Source: CAXXOK01 sp963674895 (GTDB lineage Bacteria > Bacillota > Clostridia > Christensenellales > Aristaeellaceae). From it: DNA of 64,000 nt. Where the stretch lies: positions 806,001 to 870,000 of the forward strand of contig CAXXCY010000003.1 in NCBI GenBank assembly GCA_963674895.2, written 5' to 3'. The notes beneath the pieces are model-generated. The model was given only the letters and a program-made list of their open reading frames with translations. It had not been told where the DNA came from and made no database searches. A program made the position numbers and the translations under genes. The stretch's first letter is position 1; each line of letters opens with the position of its first letter. Below are positions 33,683 through 41,205 of the stretch, one piece after another.

Positions 33683-35455
33683 ATGCCCGAACTGCACGGG
33701 AACCTCGAAGGCGTTAAAAACGCGACCCAGGCACAGATTAAAGCTCTGTATGACGAGCTGATTCCAGCGGGTTGCTTTATCCCCTACGACCTCTTACAAA
33801 AGCTTTGCGGGTTTTCCGCGGTGCTGAACCGCGAAATCGCATTATATATCTCCCGCTACGGAGATATCGTGGACGTGATCGTCGGTCAATCGGACCGCAT
33901 TGATCTTCCCGAAATACGCCTCAGGCGGAGCGCGGCGCGCCTATCCATGGTGCGCTGTGTTCATACGCATCCATCCGACGGCGGCGAGCTCAGCGACGTG
34001 GACCTGAGCGCGCTGCAAACCGTTCGCCTGGACGCCATGTGCGCCGTCGGCGTAAGTCAAAACGGAAACCCGACGACGGTGCAGTGCGCATTCCTAAACC
34101 CCGCCGATGCGCAAAGCGCAATCTTAACGGAAGTCGTATCCGCCAGGGTTCTGCCGGATTCTGCGTGGCTTGCGCAGATCGACGAGGTAGACCGCAATTA
34201 CCGCAGCGCGGTTCCCGCGTCGGAGCAGGACACGGAAAAGGCCGTACTGGTCGGGATCGAGAGTGAGGATTCCCTTAAAGAGCTTGCCCTGCTCGCCGAA
34301 ACGGCTGGCGCGGCAACTGTCGGCAGCATTCTGCAAAAAAGAGAGAAGCCGGACAACCTGTACTGCATCGGCAGAGGGAAAGCCGAAGGCCTGGCCATGG
34401 CAGTGCAAACGCTCCACGCCAATCTGGTGATTTTTGACGAAGAGCTGACCGGCGTCATGCAGCGCAACCTTGAAGAGCTGCTGCAGGTGAAAGTCATCGA
34501 CCGCACTGCGCTGATTCTGGATATATTCGCGCTGCGGGCCAAAACCAGCGAGGGCAAGCTGCAGGTGGAAATGGCGCAGCTTCGTTACCGTTCCCAGCGT
34601 CTGCTCGGGCAGGGGCTGGTATTGAGCCGTCTGGCCGGCGGCATCGGCACGCGCGGCCCCGGCGAAAGCAAGCTGGAGGTCAGCCGCCGCAGAATCCGCG
34701 AACGCCTGCACGATCTGGAGCGCCAGCTGCGCGCGCTGGAAAGCCAGCGCTCCCTGCGCCGCAAGCGACGCGAGAAGAACCGGGTTCCGATTGTCGCGCT
34801 CGTCGGCTACACGAACGCCGGTAAATCCACGCTGTTCAACCGCCTGACCGGCGCCGACGTATTTGTAAAAAATGCGCTGTTCGCGACGCTGGATAACGTA
34901 TCCAGGCCCTTCGTCCTCCCCCGGGGCGGACAGGCGCTGCTGATCGATACGGTCGGCTTTATCCATAAGCTGCCGCATGACTTGGTCAAAGCCTTTCACG
35001 CTACCCTGGAGGAGGCTGCGCTCGCCGATGTCATCGTCGTCGTATCCGACGGTTCCAGTCCGTACCAGCACCAGCAGCTCAGGACCGTCGAGGAGGTGCT
35101 TGAAAGCCTTGGCGCGTCTGACGCGCCGCGGATTCACGTACTGAATAAAGCAGATCTTTCCGGTGGCGCGGAAGGCACCGTACCCGGCTCGCTTTCCGTC
35201 AGCGCGCTCCATGGGGACGGGATGGACGCGCTGCTTTCGCAGATTGAAAAAACGCTGTCCGCCAATACGGGTGAATTCCGTTTGTTCATCCCTTTTTCCG
35301 CCTATCCTCAGATCGGTAAAATTCGAAAAACCGCCGTAGTTCATAACGAAACCTATCAGGACGACGGCGTAGTTTTGCAATTGGCAGCCGATCCGAATAT
35401 GATGAAAAGCATGTGCAAAGAAGGGATACGGATACTGGATGACGAAATTGAATAG
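33683..35455 (+). CDS. hflX: GTPase HflX with N-terminal JAMM-like domain
   Basis: A 590-residue protein. HflX rescues and splits stalled or heat-damaged ribosomes. The canonical part is ~185-590: KPDNLYCIGRGKAEGLAMA, RGPGESKLEVSRRRIRERL, G1 GYTNAGKSTLFNRLTG (375-390), G3 LIDTVGFIHKLPHDLV and G4 VLNKADLS. Residues ~1-180 are extra relative to E. coli HflX. They contain Glu51, then CVHTHPSDGGELSDVD (His94, His96, Ser104, Asp107), an exact H-x-H-x7-S-x2-D JAMM pattern. The N-terminal activity is an inference. It is 24 bases after iscU, in the same operon. Confidence 0.92.
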   Translation: MPELHGNLEGVKNATQAQIKALYDELIPAGCFIPYDLLQKLCGFSAVLNREIALYISRYGDIVDVIVGQSDRIDLPEIRLRRSAARLSMVRCVHTHPSDGGELSDVDLSALQTVRLDAMCAVGVSQNGNPTTVQCAFLNPADAQSAILTEVVSARVLPDSAWLAQIDEVDRNYRSAVPASEQDTEKAVLVGIESEDSLKELALLAETAGAATVGSILQKREKPDNLYCIGRGKAEGLAMAVQTLHANLVIFDEELTGVMQRNLEELLQVKVIDRTALILDIFALRAKTSEGKLQVEMAQLRYRSQRLLGQGLVLSRLAGGIGTRGPGESKLEVSRRRIRERLHDLERQLRALESQRSLRRKRREKNRVPIVALVGYTNAGKSTLFNRLTGADVFVKNALFATLDNVSRPFVLPRGGQALLIDTVGFIHKLPHDLVKAFHATLEEAALADVIVVVSDGSSPYQHQQLRTVEEVLESLGASDAPRIHVLNKADLSGGAEGTVPGSLSVSALHGDGMDALLSQIEKTLSANTGEFRLFIPFSAYPQIGKIRKTAVVHNETYQDDGVVLQLAADPNMMKSMCKEGIRILDDEIE

Positions 35456-35481
35456 TTGACCTATCGCTGCGCAAAGGGTGT

Positions 35482-36168
35482 GTGGATTTGTTTCTGGAGA
35501 AGGCCGTTTCGGTGATGCTGTTGGCCGCCTCGCTTCTCAAGGGCGGCATGGACGCCGCAATGCCGGATAAAAACAACGACGGAACCCTTTTTTTGGTCAA
35601 CCGGAACGAACTCATCAGCGAGGATTACGTTCCCGAGGTCCGTAAATTGGGCCTCGTCGGTTTATCCCAATCCATGCGGGAAGACGCGGCCGCCGCGCTG
35701 GAGGAGTTGTTCGACGCGGCCAAAGCGGATGGAATACGGCTTTCCATCGTATCGGGATACCGAAGCTATTCCAAGCAGAACCTGCTGTATGACCGCAAGG
35801 TGAAATCGGCGGGTTCGAAAACCGCCGACTCACTGGTGGCTTTGCCCGGAAGCAGCGAACATCAGCTGGGGCTGGCCATGGACGTGTCCAAATCCGGCAG
35901 CTCAAGCCTCAACAGCCAGTTTGCCAATACTGCGGAGGGACAATGGATTGCCGTGAACGCGCATCTGTACGGCTTCATCGTACGCTATCCCGAAGGTATG
36001 GAAGATATTACGGGATATTCCTATGAACCGTGGCATATCCGCTATGTGGGAAAGGCCTATGCCCAGGCGATCTATGATTCCGGTGTGCCCATGGATCTGT
36101 TCGTCTCCTCACACCGCGTTGCATTATATAATTACCTGATCCAACAAACGAGCGAGGTGCTTCCATGA
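35482..36168 (+). CDS. VanY/LdcB-type M15 carboxypeptidase
   Basis: A 228-residue M15B peptidase predicted to trim D-Ala from peptidoglycan stems. Zinc ligands His127 and Asp134 are in SSEHQLGLAMD, His185 is in EPWHIRYVG, and SGYRSYSKQNLLYD is the substrate-loop block. The N-terminus (VSVMLLAASLL) may be a weak signal anchor. The start is uncertain: GTG at 35482 is only 3 bases from AAAGGG, while TTG at 35488 has better spacing. The next paralogue overlaps its stop by ATGA. Confidence 0.88.
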   Translation: MDLFLEKAVSVMLLAASLLKGGMDAAMPDKNNDGTLFLVNRNELISEDYVPEVRKLGLVGLSQSMREDAAAALEELFDAAKADGIRLSIVSGYRSYSKQNLLYDRKVKSAGSKTADSLVALPGSSEHQLGLAMDVSKSGSSSLNSQFANTAEGQWIAVNAHLYGFIVRYPEGMEDITGYSYEPWHIRYVGKAYAQAIYDSGVPMDLFVSSHRVALYNYLIQQTSEVLP

Positions 36169-37052
36169 AACGATTGATTGCCGTCCTCACCCTATGTATC
36201 ATCGGCTTGTCCGCAAGCGTCGCGTTTGCGGAAGCGGAATGGGACTTTGATTTGCCCCTGTCCGTCGTAAGCAACGACTATGCGATCCTTGTCAATCGGG
36301 ATAACCTGCTGGATCAGGGCTATCGCCCGTCCAATCTGGTGAGCGTGAATCTGCGCAGAAGTTCCAGCGCAGTCGTACAGATGGACGCTGTCGCTGCCGC
36401 CGCGCTTGAAACGTTGTTCGCCGACGCCGCGCTTGTGACCGACTATATCTACCGCGTGCAGAACGAAAGCGGCGTATGGGAAGAACGCACCTTTTCCGAT
36501 TCCAACGGACTGCAGCTTCTGCTGGAAAGCGGATACCGGACATACAGCTCTCAATATACAAGTTATTATAACCGCCTCGCCCGCAACAACGGCGTAGACG
36601 ACGGCTATGTCGCTCCCCCGGGCGCCAGCGAGCACCAGACAGGGCTTGCCTGCGACGTCATCAGCGTGGATTATGAGAAGAACAACAAGTACATGAACGA
36701 AACTTTTTACAATACGCCCGAGGCGCATTGGATGGAGGAGTTCTGCGCAGTCTACGGGTTTATCATCCGATACCCGAAGGATAAGGAGGATATTACGCAG
36801 GTTCCGTACGAGCCCTGGCACCTGCGCTACGTAGGGCGCGATATCGCGGGCTATATCAAGCGCACAGGCTTGTCCTATGAAGAGTTCACGGAAAACTGGA
36901 AAGCGGCGCTCGCCCAGTTTCTGGCGGATGGCGGCACCGTGCAGGCCCAGCTGCTGCTGGAAAGCACGGCGGGTCCTGCCGAGATCGAGTCCTTTGTGAC
37001 CAATATAATCGGCGAAGACGGCGACGCGGAGATCTCGCTGACGCTGTATTGA
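36165..37052 (+). CDS. Secreted M15 D,D-carboxypeptidase paralogue
   Basis: A 295-residue protein with a signal peptide (MKRLIAVLTLCIIGLSASVA, cleavage after AFA). The M15 domain holds LLLESGYRTYSSQYTSYYNR, zinc ligands His157 and Asp164 in SEHQTGLACDV, and His219 in EPWHLRYVG, so it is predicted active. A ~60-residue C-terminal tail follows the domain. It is coupled to the upstream paralogue by an ATGA overlap and precedes parA, which has its own promoter. Confidence 0.9.
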   Translation: MKRLIAVLTLCIIGLSASVAFAEAEWDFDLPLSVVSNDYAILVNRDNLLDQGYRPSNLVSVNLRRSSSAVVQMDAVAAAALETLFADAALVTDYIYRVQNESGVWEERTFSDSNGLQLLLESGYRTYSSQYTSYYNRLARNNGVDDGYVAPPGASEHQTGLACDVISVDYEKNNKYMNETFYNTPEAHWMEEFCAVYGFIIRYPKDKEDITQVPYEPWHLRYVGRDIAGYIKRTGLSYEEFTENWKAALAQFLADGGTVQAQLLLESTAGPAEIESFVTNIIGEDGDAEISLTLY

Positions 37053-37058
37053 TCGCAC

Positions 37059-37087
37059 TTTACAAACCCCTGAAAAGAAGTTAGAAT
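37059..37087 (+). promoter_or_regulatory. Promoter of parA-parB
   Basis: TTTACA (37059-37064) and TAGAAT (37082-37087) are 17 bases apart, 34 bases before the parA ATG. Confidence 0.72.
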
Positions 37088-37120
37088 GGGTTTAAATCTT
37101 CTGCGAAATGGGGATGTGAG

Positions 37121-37879
37121 ATGGGCAAAGTGGTTGCCATCGCCAACCAAAAGGGCGGTGTGGGTAAAACGACAACGGCAATCAACCTGAGCGCCTGTAT
37201 CGCTGAACTAGGGAAAGATGTTCTTCTGGTCGACTTCGATCCGCAGGGAAACACATCCAGCGGCTTGAACGTAAAAGCCGACGATTGCACGGTGTACGAA
37301 GCGCTGCTTGGCAATCAACCGGTTTCCAAGTGTATCTTTCCCACGATGCTTGATCATTTGAAGGTGATTCCTTCCGATATCCGGCTGGCAAACGCCGAGC
37401 CCGCGCTGGTCAACACGCAGGAGAGGGAATTCCGTCTGAAACGGGCGCTGGAGCCTGTGATCGGCGACTACCATTTTATTTTCATCGATTGTCCGCCTTC
37501 GCTTGGACTGCTCACCGTCAACGCGCTGACCGCCGCGCAGCGGCTGCTGATCCCCATTCAGTGCGAGTATTATGCGTTGGAGGGGCTTTCCAGCCTGACG
37601 TATACCATCGACCGGATCAAGCGCGTATCCAACCCCGGCCTGGATATCGAAGGCATGCTCCTTACGATGCTTGACGGCCGCACGAACCTTGGCATTCAGG
37701 TTGTGGATACGGTCAAGAAGCACTTTAAAAAGCAGGTATACGCGACCGCGATTCCGCGCAATATCCGTCTCAGCGAGGCTCCCAGCCACGGCTTGCCGAT
37801 CCATCTCTACGATCCCAGAAGCATCGGAGCGGAGTCCTACCGGCGTCTCGCCAAAGAATTTCTGCGCCGCAATGTGTAG
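37121..37879 (+). CDS. parA: Chromosome partitioning ATPase ParA/Soj
   Basis: A 252-residue deviant Walker ATPase: VVAIANQKGGVGKTTTAINL, DFDPQGNTSSGLNV, FIDCPPSLGLLTVNALTAA and IPRNIRLSEAPSHGLPIHLY are the full Soj signature set. It works with ParB and parS in origin segregation and in control of DnaA and sporulation in Bacillota. parB follows after 44 bases. No consensus parS 16-mer was found in the window. Confidence 0.95.
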   Translation: MGKVVAIANQKGGVGKTTTAINLSACIAELGKDVLLVDFDPQGNTSSGLNVKADDCTVYEALLGNQPVSKCIFPTMLDHLKVIPSDIRLANAEPALVNTQEREFRLKRALEPVIGDYHFIFIDCPPSLGLLTVNALTAAQRLLIPIQCEYYALEGLSSLTYTIDRIKRVSNPGLDIEGMLLTMLDGRTNLGIQVVDTVKKHFKKQVYATAIPRNIRLSEAPSHGLPIHLYDPRSIGAESYRRLAKEFLRRNV

Positions 37880-37923
37880 AATACTCCCCTATTCTTGCGC
37901 ATTTTGAATGAAGGAGTTTTCCG

Positions 37924-38766
37924 ATGACGAAACCAAGGCTGGGCAGGAGTTTGGATATTCTTCTCCCGCAGACGGACATGACCGACGATTCGCTCGTCCG
38001 GGAGATTCCGATATCAGAGCTTGATCCCAGCCCCTCCCAACCCCGCAAAGCGTTCGATGCCGAATCGATTGCGCAGCTTGCCGAAAGCATCCGTCAAAAA
38101 GGTCTTCTGCAGCCTATTTTAGTCGTTGCAGAGGGGACGCGCTACCGTATCGTCGCGGGCGAACGCCGCTATCGCGCATGCCGTCTTGCCGGATTGCAGT
38201 CTATACCCTGTCTGATCCGGGATTTCGACGAATCCGAGCAGCTGGAAGCGGCTCTGATCGAGAATATCCAGCGTGAAGATTTAAACCCGATCGACGAGGC
38301 AAAGGCTATCCAGGGCCTGATAGACCACTTCGACTACACGCAGGAAGAAGCGGCGAACCGTTTGGGGAAAAGCCGTTCCGTGATTACCAATCAGCTGCGC
38401 CTGCTCACGCTCCCGGACGCCGTACAGAAGATGCTCGTCAACAACGATCTGTCCGTAGGTCACGCCAGGGTGCTGGCCGGTGTTTCTCCGGAAAGCCGCC
38501 AATTGGAGCTGGCGCACCTTTGCGTTCTCAACGGATACCCGGTACGCAGGTTGGAAGCGTTGGCGAAGAAACCGCCGGCGACATCATCCGGGCCCCGTAC
38601 CGCTTCCCTCTCCGCCGAACTCGCGGGGTTCAAGGAGAATCTACGGGAAACCATCGGCGTGAAAACCGACCTGATCGGGAACGAAAACAAGGGCAGAATC
38701 GTTTTTTCCTATAGCAGCAAAGAAGAATTGGAACATCTCTACGAAGTGTTTTCCAAGATTACCTGA
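37924..38766 (+). CDS. parB: Chromosome partitioning protein ParB/Spo0J
   Basis: A 280-residue CTP-dependent clamp. It begins TKPRLGRSLDILLP and has the conserved ELDPSPSQPRKAFD, the CTP-binding box VAGERRYRACRLAG, ALIENIQREDLNPIDEAKA, and a helix-turn-helix (EEAANRLGKSRSVITNQLRL). AGGAG precedes the ATG. Soj/Spo0J pairs usually lie near the origin, but no dnaA, gidA or gidB is visible here. Confidence 0.95.
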   Translation: MTKPRLGRSLDILLPQTDMTDDSLVREIPISELDPSPSQPRKAFDAESIAQLAESIRQKGLLQPILVVAEGTRYRIVAGERRYRACRLAGLQSIPCLIRDFDESEQLEAALIENIQREDLNPIDEAKAIQGLIDHFDYTQEEAANRLGKSRSVITNQLRLLTLPDAVQKMLVNNDLSVGHARVLAGVSPESRQLELAHLCVLNGYPVRRLEALAKKPPATSSGPRTASLSAELAGFKENLRETIGVKTDLIGNENKGRIVFSYSSKEELEHLYEVFSKIT

Positions 38767-38802
38767 CAGGCGCAGGCGAACCGGAAAGGACAGGTGTCAA
38801 AG

Positions 38803-39981
38803 ATGACCGCCCATGTGAAGAAAAAACGCAAAGCGGATCCCTATAAGATTTTTACAAGGATTACGATCGCCCTCGCTGTCGTTGCGCTGGTCAGCCTGGC
38901 TGTTTTCCTTGTGTGCAACGCGTGGGTCGCCGCCGAATATAACGGCATTGTAGACCGGATTTACCAGCAGAACGTCGCCGATGAGCAGGCGTTCAATATG
39001 AAAATGAGCGCGCTGCGCGAAAACAATGCGGAAATTATCGACACGGGCGATACAACCGTCGCACAGCTGCAATCCTGGTCGGCGGTCCTGGACGGGACCA
39101 ATTGGAAAATCCAGGATGAGGGCGGAGCGGGCCTGGAAAATACCTATACCGTCACCATCAACAGCTCCACCCTGTGCGAGGGCGGGCTGATGCTCGTGAA
39201 CGAATGGCATTCCGTGCCGAGCTCTTTCAGCGCTGCTGATCTGGTCAGCATCGGCTCAGCCAGCGGATGGAGCATCCCCGTGCAGGATTCGACCGTGCAG
39301 ATCTTCCCGGATGCCTTCGGCGCCCTGCAGGCAATGTATACCGATGCGCTTGCGGCTGGAATGAAGGACTACATCGTCCGCGAAGCATTCCGCACCAACG
39401 ACCGGCAAACCGAGCTGTTCACTTCCCAGATGGATAAGCTCAGCGATAAATATTCGGGCAACATTCTTGTGGAGGAAACCAAGAAAACCGTAAACTATCC
39501 CGGGACCAGCGAATACCAGACGGGGCTATCCTTCCGGATGGGACTGTATAACAAGGAGGATCCCGCCGTTGCGAAGCAGTCCTTTCAGGAAACGCAGCAG
39601 GGATTGTATTTTACCGATAACTGTTGGAAATACGGCGTGATATTCCGCTTTCCGACCGCGGGTTTCCCGAACGATCAGTGGGAGGACAAATCCTACAAAA
39701 CCGGCATATCCATGCAGCTGAACATCTACCGCTATGTCGGCAAGCCGCATGCGGCCGCGATGAAAATCCTGGGATACTGTCTGGAAGAATATATCGAATT
39801 CCTGATCGAACATCCGCACATTACGGTGTATGAAAACGATGTGCTGCGATATGAGATCGTCCGTATCAACGTCAACGACCAGGCCGCGTATGACCTCCCC
39901 ATCACAAGCATCTCAAGCTCATATCTTGCGAGCATCGATAACATGGGCGCCGTTGTAATGGCGTATACCTACGGCTTCTGA
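38803..39981 (+). CDS. Membrane-anchored M15-like pseudoenzyme
   Basis: A 392-residue protein with a basic N-terminus, one membrane helix (ITIALAVVALVSLAVFLVCN) and an extracytoplasmic VanY-like domain. It keeps the fold landmarks (VREAFRTNDRQTELFTSQ, GTSEYQTGLSFRM, NIYRYVG), but the zinc ligands are replaced: Tyr238 for the first His, Arg245 for Asp, and no His in the final motif. It is therefore predicted catalytically dead and may be a binding or regulatory protein. I prefer the ATG at 38803 (AGGTG six bases before); a GTG at 38794 is also in frame. It lies 36 bases after parB. Confidence 0.8.
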   Translation: MTAHVKKKRKADPYKIFTRITIALAVVALVSLAVFLVCNAWVAAEYNGIVDRIYQQNVADEQAFNMKMSALRENNAEIIDTGDTTVAQLQSWSAVLDGTNWKIQDEGGAGLENTYTVTINSSTLCEGGLMLVNEWHSVPSSFSAADLVSIGSASGWSIPVQDSTVQIFPDAFGALQAMYTDALAAGMKDYIVREAFRTNDRQTELFTSQMDKLSDKYSGNILVEETKKTVNYPGTSEYQTGLSFRMGLYNKEDPAVAKQSFQETQQGLYFTDNCWKYGVIFRFPTAGFPNDQWEDKSYKTGISMQLNIYRYVGKPHAAAMKILGYCLEEYIEFLIEHPHITVYENDVLRYEIVRINVNDQAAYDLPITSISSSYLASIDNMGAVVMAYTYGF

Positions 39982-39989
39982 TAAGAAAC

Positions 39990-40030
39990 GGCAACAAAAA
40001 AACCACCGCTGAAAGCGGTGGTTTCTTTGT
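39990..40030. terminator. Bidirectional terminator between M15 pseudoenzyme and rplL
   Basis: AAACCACCGCT and AGCGGTGGTTT pair around GAA, flanked by A-runs on one side and T-rich sequence on the other. It can end both the parAB operon and the convergent rplJL operon. Confidence 0.92.
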
Positions 40031-40038
40031 TATCGCAA

Positions 40039-40416
40039 TTACTGGATCTCGATGGTCGCACCGACTTCGGTGAACTTCGCCTTGAGCTTCTCGGCTTCTT
40101 CTTTGGAGACGCCTTCCTTGAGAGTCTTGGGAGCGCCTTCGACCAGGTCCTTTGCTTCCTTTAAGCCCAAGCCGCTGACTACCTCGCGGACTGCCTTGAT
40201 GACTTTGATCTTCTCCGCGCCGGCGTCCTTGAGAATGACGTCAAATTCCGTCTTCTCTTCCACCGCAGCCGCGGCGCCGCCGTTGCCGCCCGCGGGCGCA
40301 GCCACCACGGCTGCCGCGGCCGATACGCCGAACTTTTCTTCCAGGGCTTTTACCAGACTGTTCAATTCCAGGACTGTCATTTTTTCAATCTCAGCGATGA
40401 ACTCTTCATGTGTCAT
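40039..40416 (-). CDS. rplL: Ribosomal protein bL12 (L7/L12)
   Basis: A 125-residue stalk protein: N-terminal dimerisation region (THEEFIAEIEKMTVLELNSL), an Ala/Gly-rich hinge (AAPAGGNGGAAAAVEEK), and the C-terminal factor-binding domain (EKIKVIKAVREVVSGLGLKE). The ATG at 40416 has GGAGG 8 bases upstream; a longer in-frame start at 40440 would include that site. It forms a two-gene operon with rplJ and ends at a terminator, not followed by rpoB as is usual. Confidence 0.96.
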   Translation of the reverse strand: MTHEEFIAEIEKMTVLELNSLVKALEEKFGVSAAAAVVAAPAGGNGGAAAAVEEKTEFDVILKDAGAEKIKVIKAVREVVSGLGLKEAKDLVEGAPKTLKEGVSKEEAEKLKAKFTEVGATIEIQ

Positions 40417-40464
40417 TTGAATTTCCTCCGTTTTATTCATTACAATGCGTAGTAGTTTCGTTGC

Positions 40465-40968
40465 TTAGTTGGTTTCCGCTTGCTTTGAAGCGATCGCATC
40501 CAGCACGCGGACAAACCCGCCGATGCCGGACTGCAGGCTGCCCAGCAGCCTTGACAGCAATTCGTTTCTGGACGGCGTTTTCGCCAGTTCTTCCACGACG
40601 GCCGCGCTGATTACGTCGCTGCCCATCATGCCGCCTTTGATAGTGATCACTTTCGTCTTCATGTTGTTGGCGAATTCGTAAACCACTTTGGCCGGCGAGA
40701 CGACGTCCTGTGTGCCGAACGCGAACGCGGACGGGCCGCTGAGAATATCGTCCAGACCTTCGATTTTGCTGTCCATCAGCGCGCGGCGGACAAGCGTGTT
40801 TTTCAGCACGCAGTAATCCACGTTGGCTTCACGGAATTTTGCGCGAAGTTCGGTGACCTGTTCCACAGTAATTCCCTTGTAATCCACGATTACGACGCTC
40901 TTTGCACCGTCGAATTTCTGCTTGATCTTGGTTACCGCTTCTTTTTTCAGCTCGAGATTTTTGCTCAT
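40465..40968 (-). CDS. rplJ: Ribosomal protein uL10
   Basis: A 167-residue L10: LELKKEAVTKIKQKFDGAKS, VIVDYKGITVEQVTELRAKF, VDYCVLKNTLVRRAL and the C-terminal L12-binding helix region. AAGGAGG precedes the ATG. It is preceded by a strong promoter, an L10 leader and an intrinsic hairpin, so it is probably autoregulated. The usual rplK-rplA genes are not upstream; rhaA is. Confidence 0.96.
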   Translation of the reverse strand: MSKNLELKKEAVTKIKQKFDGAKSVVIVDYKGITVEQVTELRAKFREANVDYCVLKNTLVRRALMDSKIEGLDDILSGPSAFAFGTQDVVSPAKVVYEFANNMKTKVITIKGGMMGSDVISAAVVEELAKTPSRNELLSRLLGSLQSGIGGFVRVLDAIASKQAETN

Positions 40969-40982
40969 TCCTTTGCACCTCC

Positions 40983-41140
40983 TTCTTGAAATCGGTTATT
41001 TTTCAAAAAGAAAACCCTTGCAGGCGCAAGGGCGAACAAATGTCGCAAGGGATTTCTCCCGCCTTACACCTCGGCGAGCGAAGCTGTGCTCCTTATGGCG
41101 TGGCCACTCGCTGTCTTCGGCATAGGTTTCCAGATGAAAC
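40983..41140 (-). ncRNA. Ribosomal protein L10 leader (autoregulatory mRNA structure)
   Basis: The ~160-base untranslated leader of rplJL has the conserved L10-leader segments on the minus strand: CCGAAGACAGCGAGTG followed by GCCGAGGTGTAAGGCGGG. In characterised bacteria this RNA binds L10-(L12)4 and lowers expression of the operon. It ends in an intrinsic terminator hairpin before rplJ, which suggests control by attenuation. Confidence 0.85.
41001..41032 (-). terminator. Attenuator hairpin in the L10 leader
   Basis: On the minus strand CCCTTGC and GCAAGGG (41026-41032 and 41015-41021) pair around a 4-base loop and are followed by TTTTCTTTTT. A second CCCTTGC occurs upstream (about 41044-41050) and could compete for the same partner. 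Confidence 0.75.
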
Positions 41141-41146
41141 AACCAG

Positions 41147-41175
41147 ATTATACCGGAGTTTGCGGCATTTGTCAA
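41147..41175 (-). promoter_or_regulatory. Perfect consensus promoter of rplJL
   Basis: Minus-strand TTGACA (41170-41175) and TATAAT (41147-41152) with a 17-base spacer: both hexamers match the sigma-A consensus exactly, fitting a highly expressed ribosomal operon. Confidence 0.9.
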
Positions 41176-41205
41176 TGGAATCGTTTGGATTCACGAATGA
41201 AATAT

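Noticed and set aside
37053..38800. parS centromere site near parAB
   Set aside because: No sequence close to the 16-bp TGTTTCACGTGAAACA consensus was seen here or elsewhere in the window.
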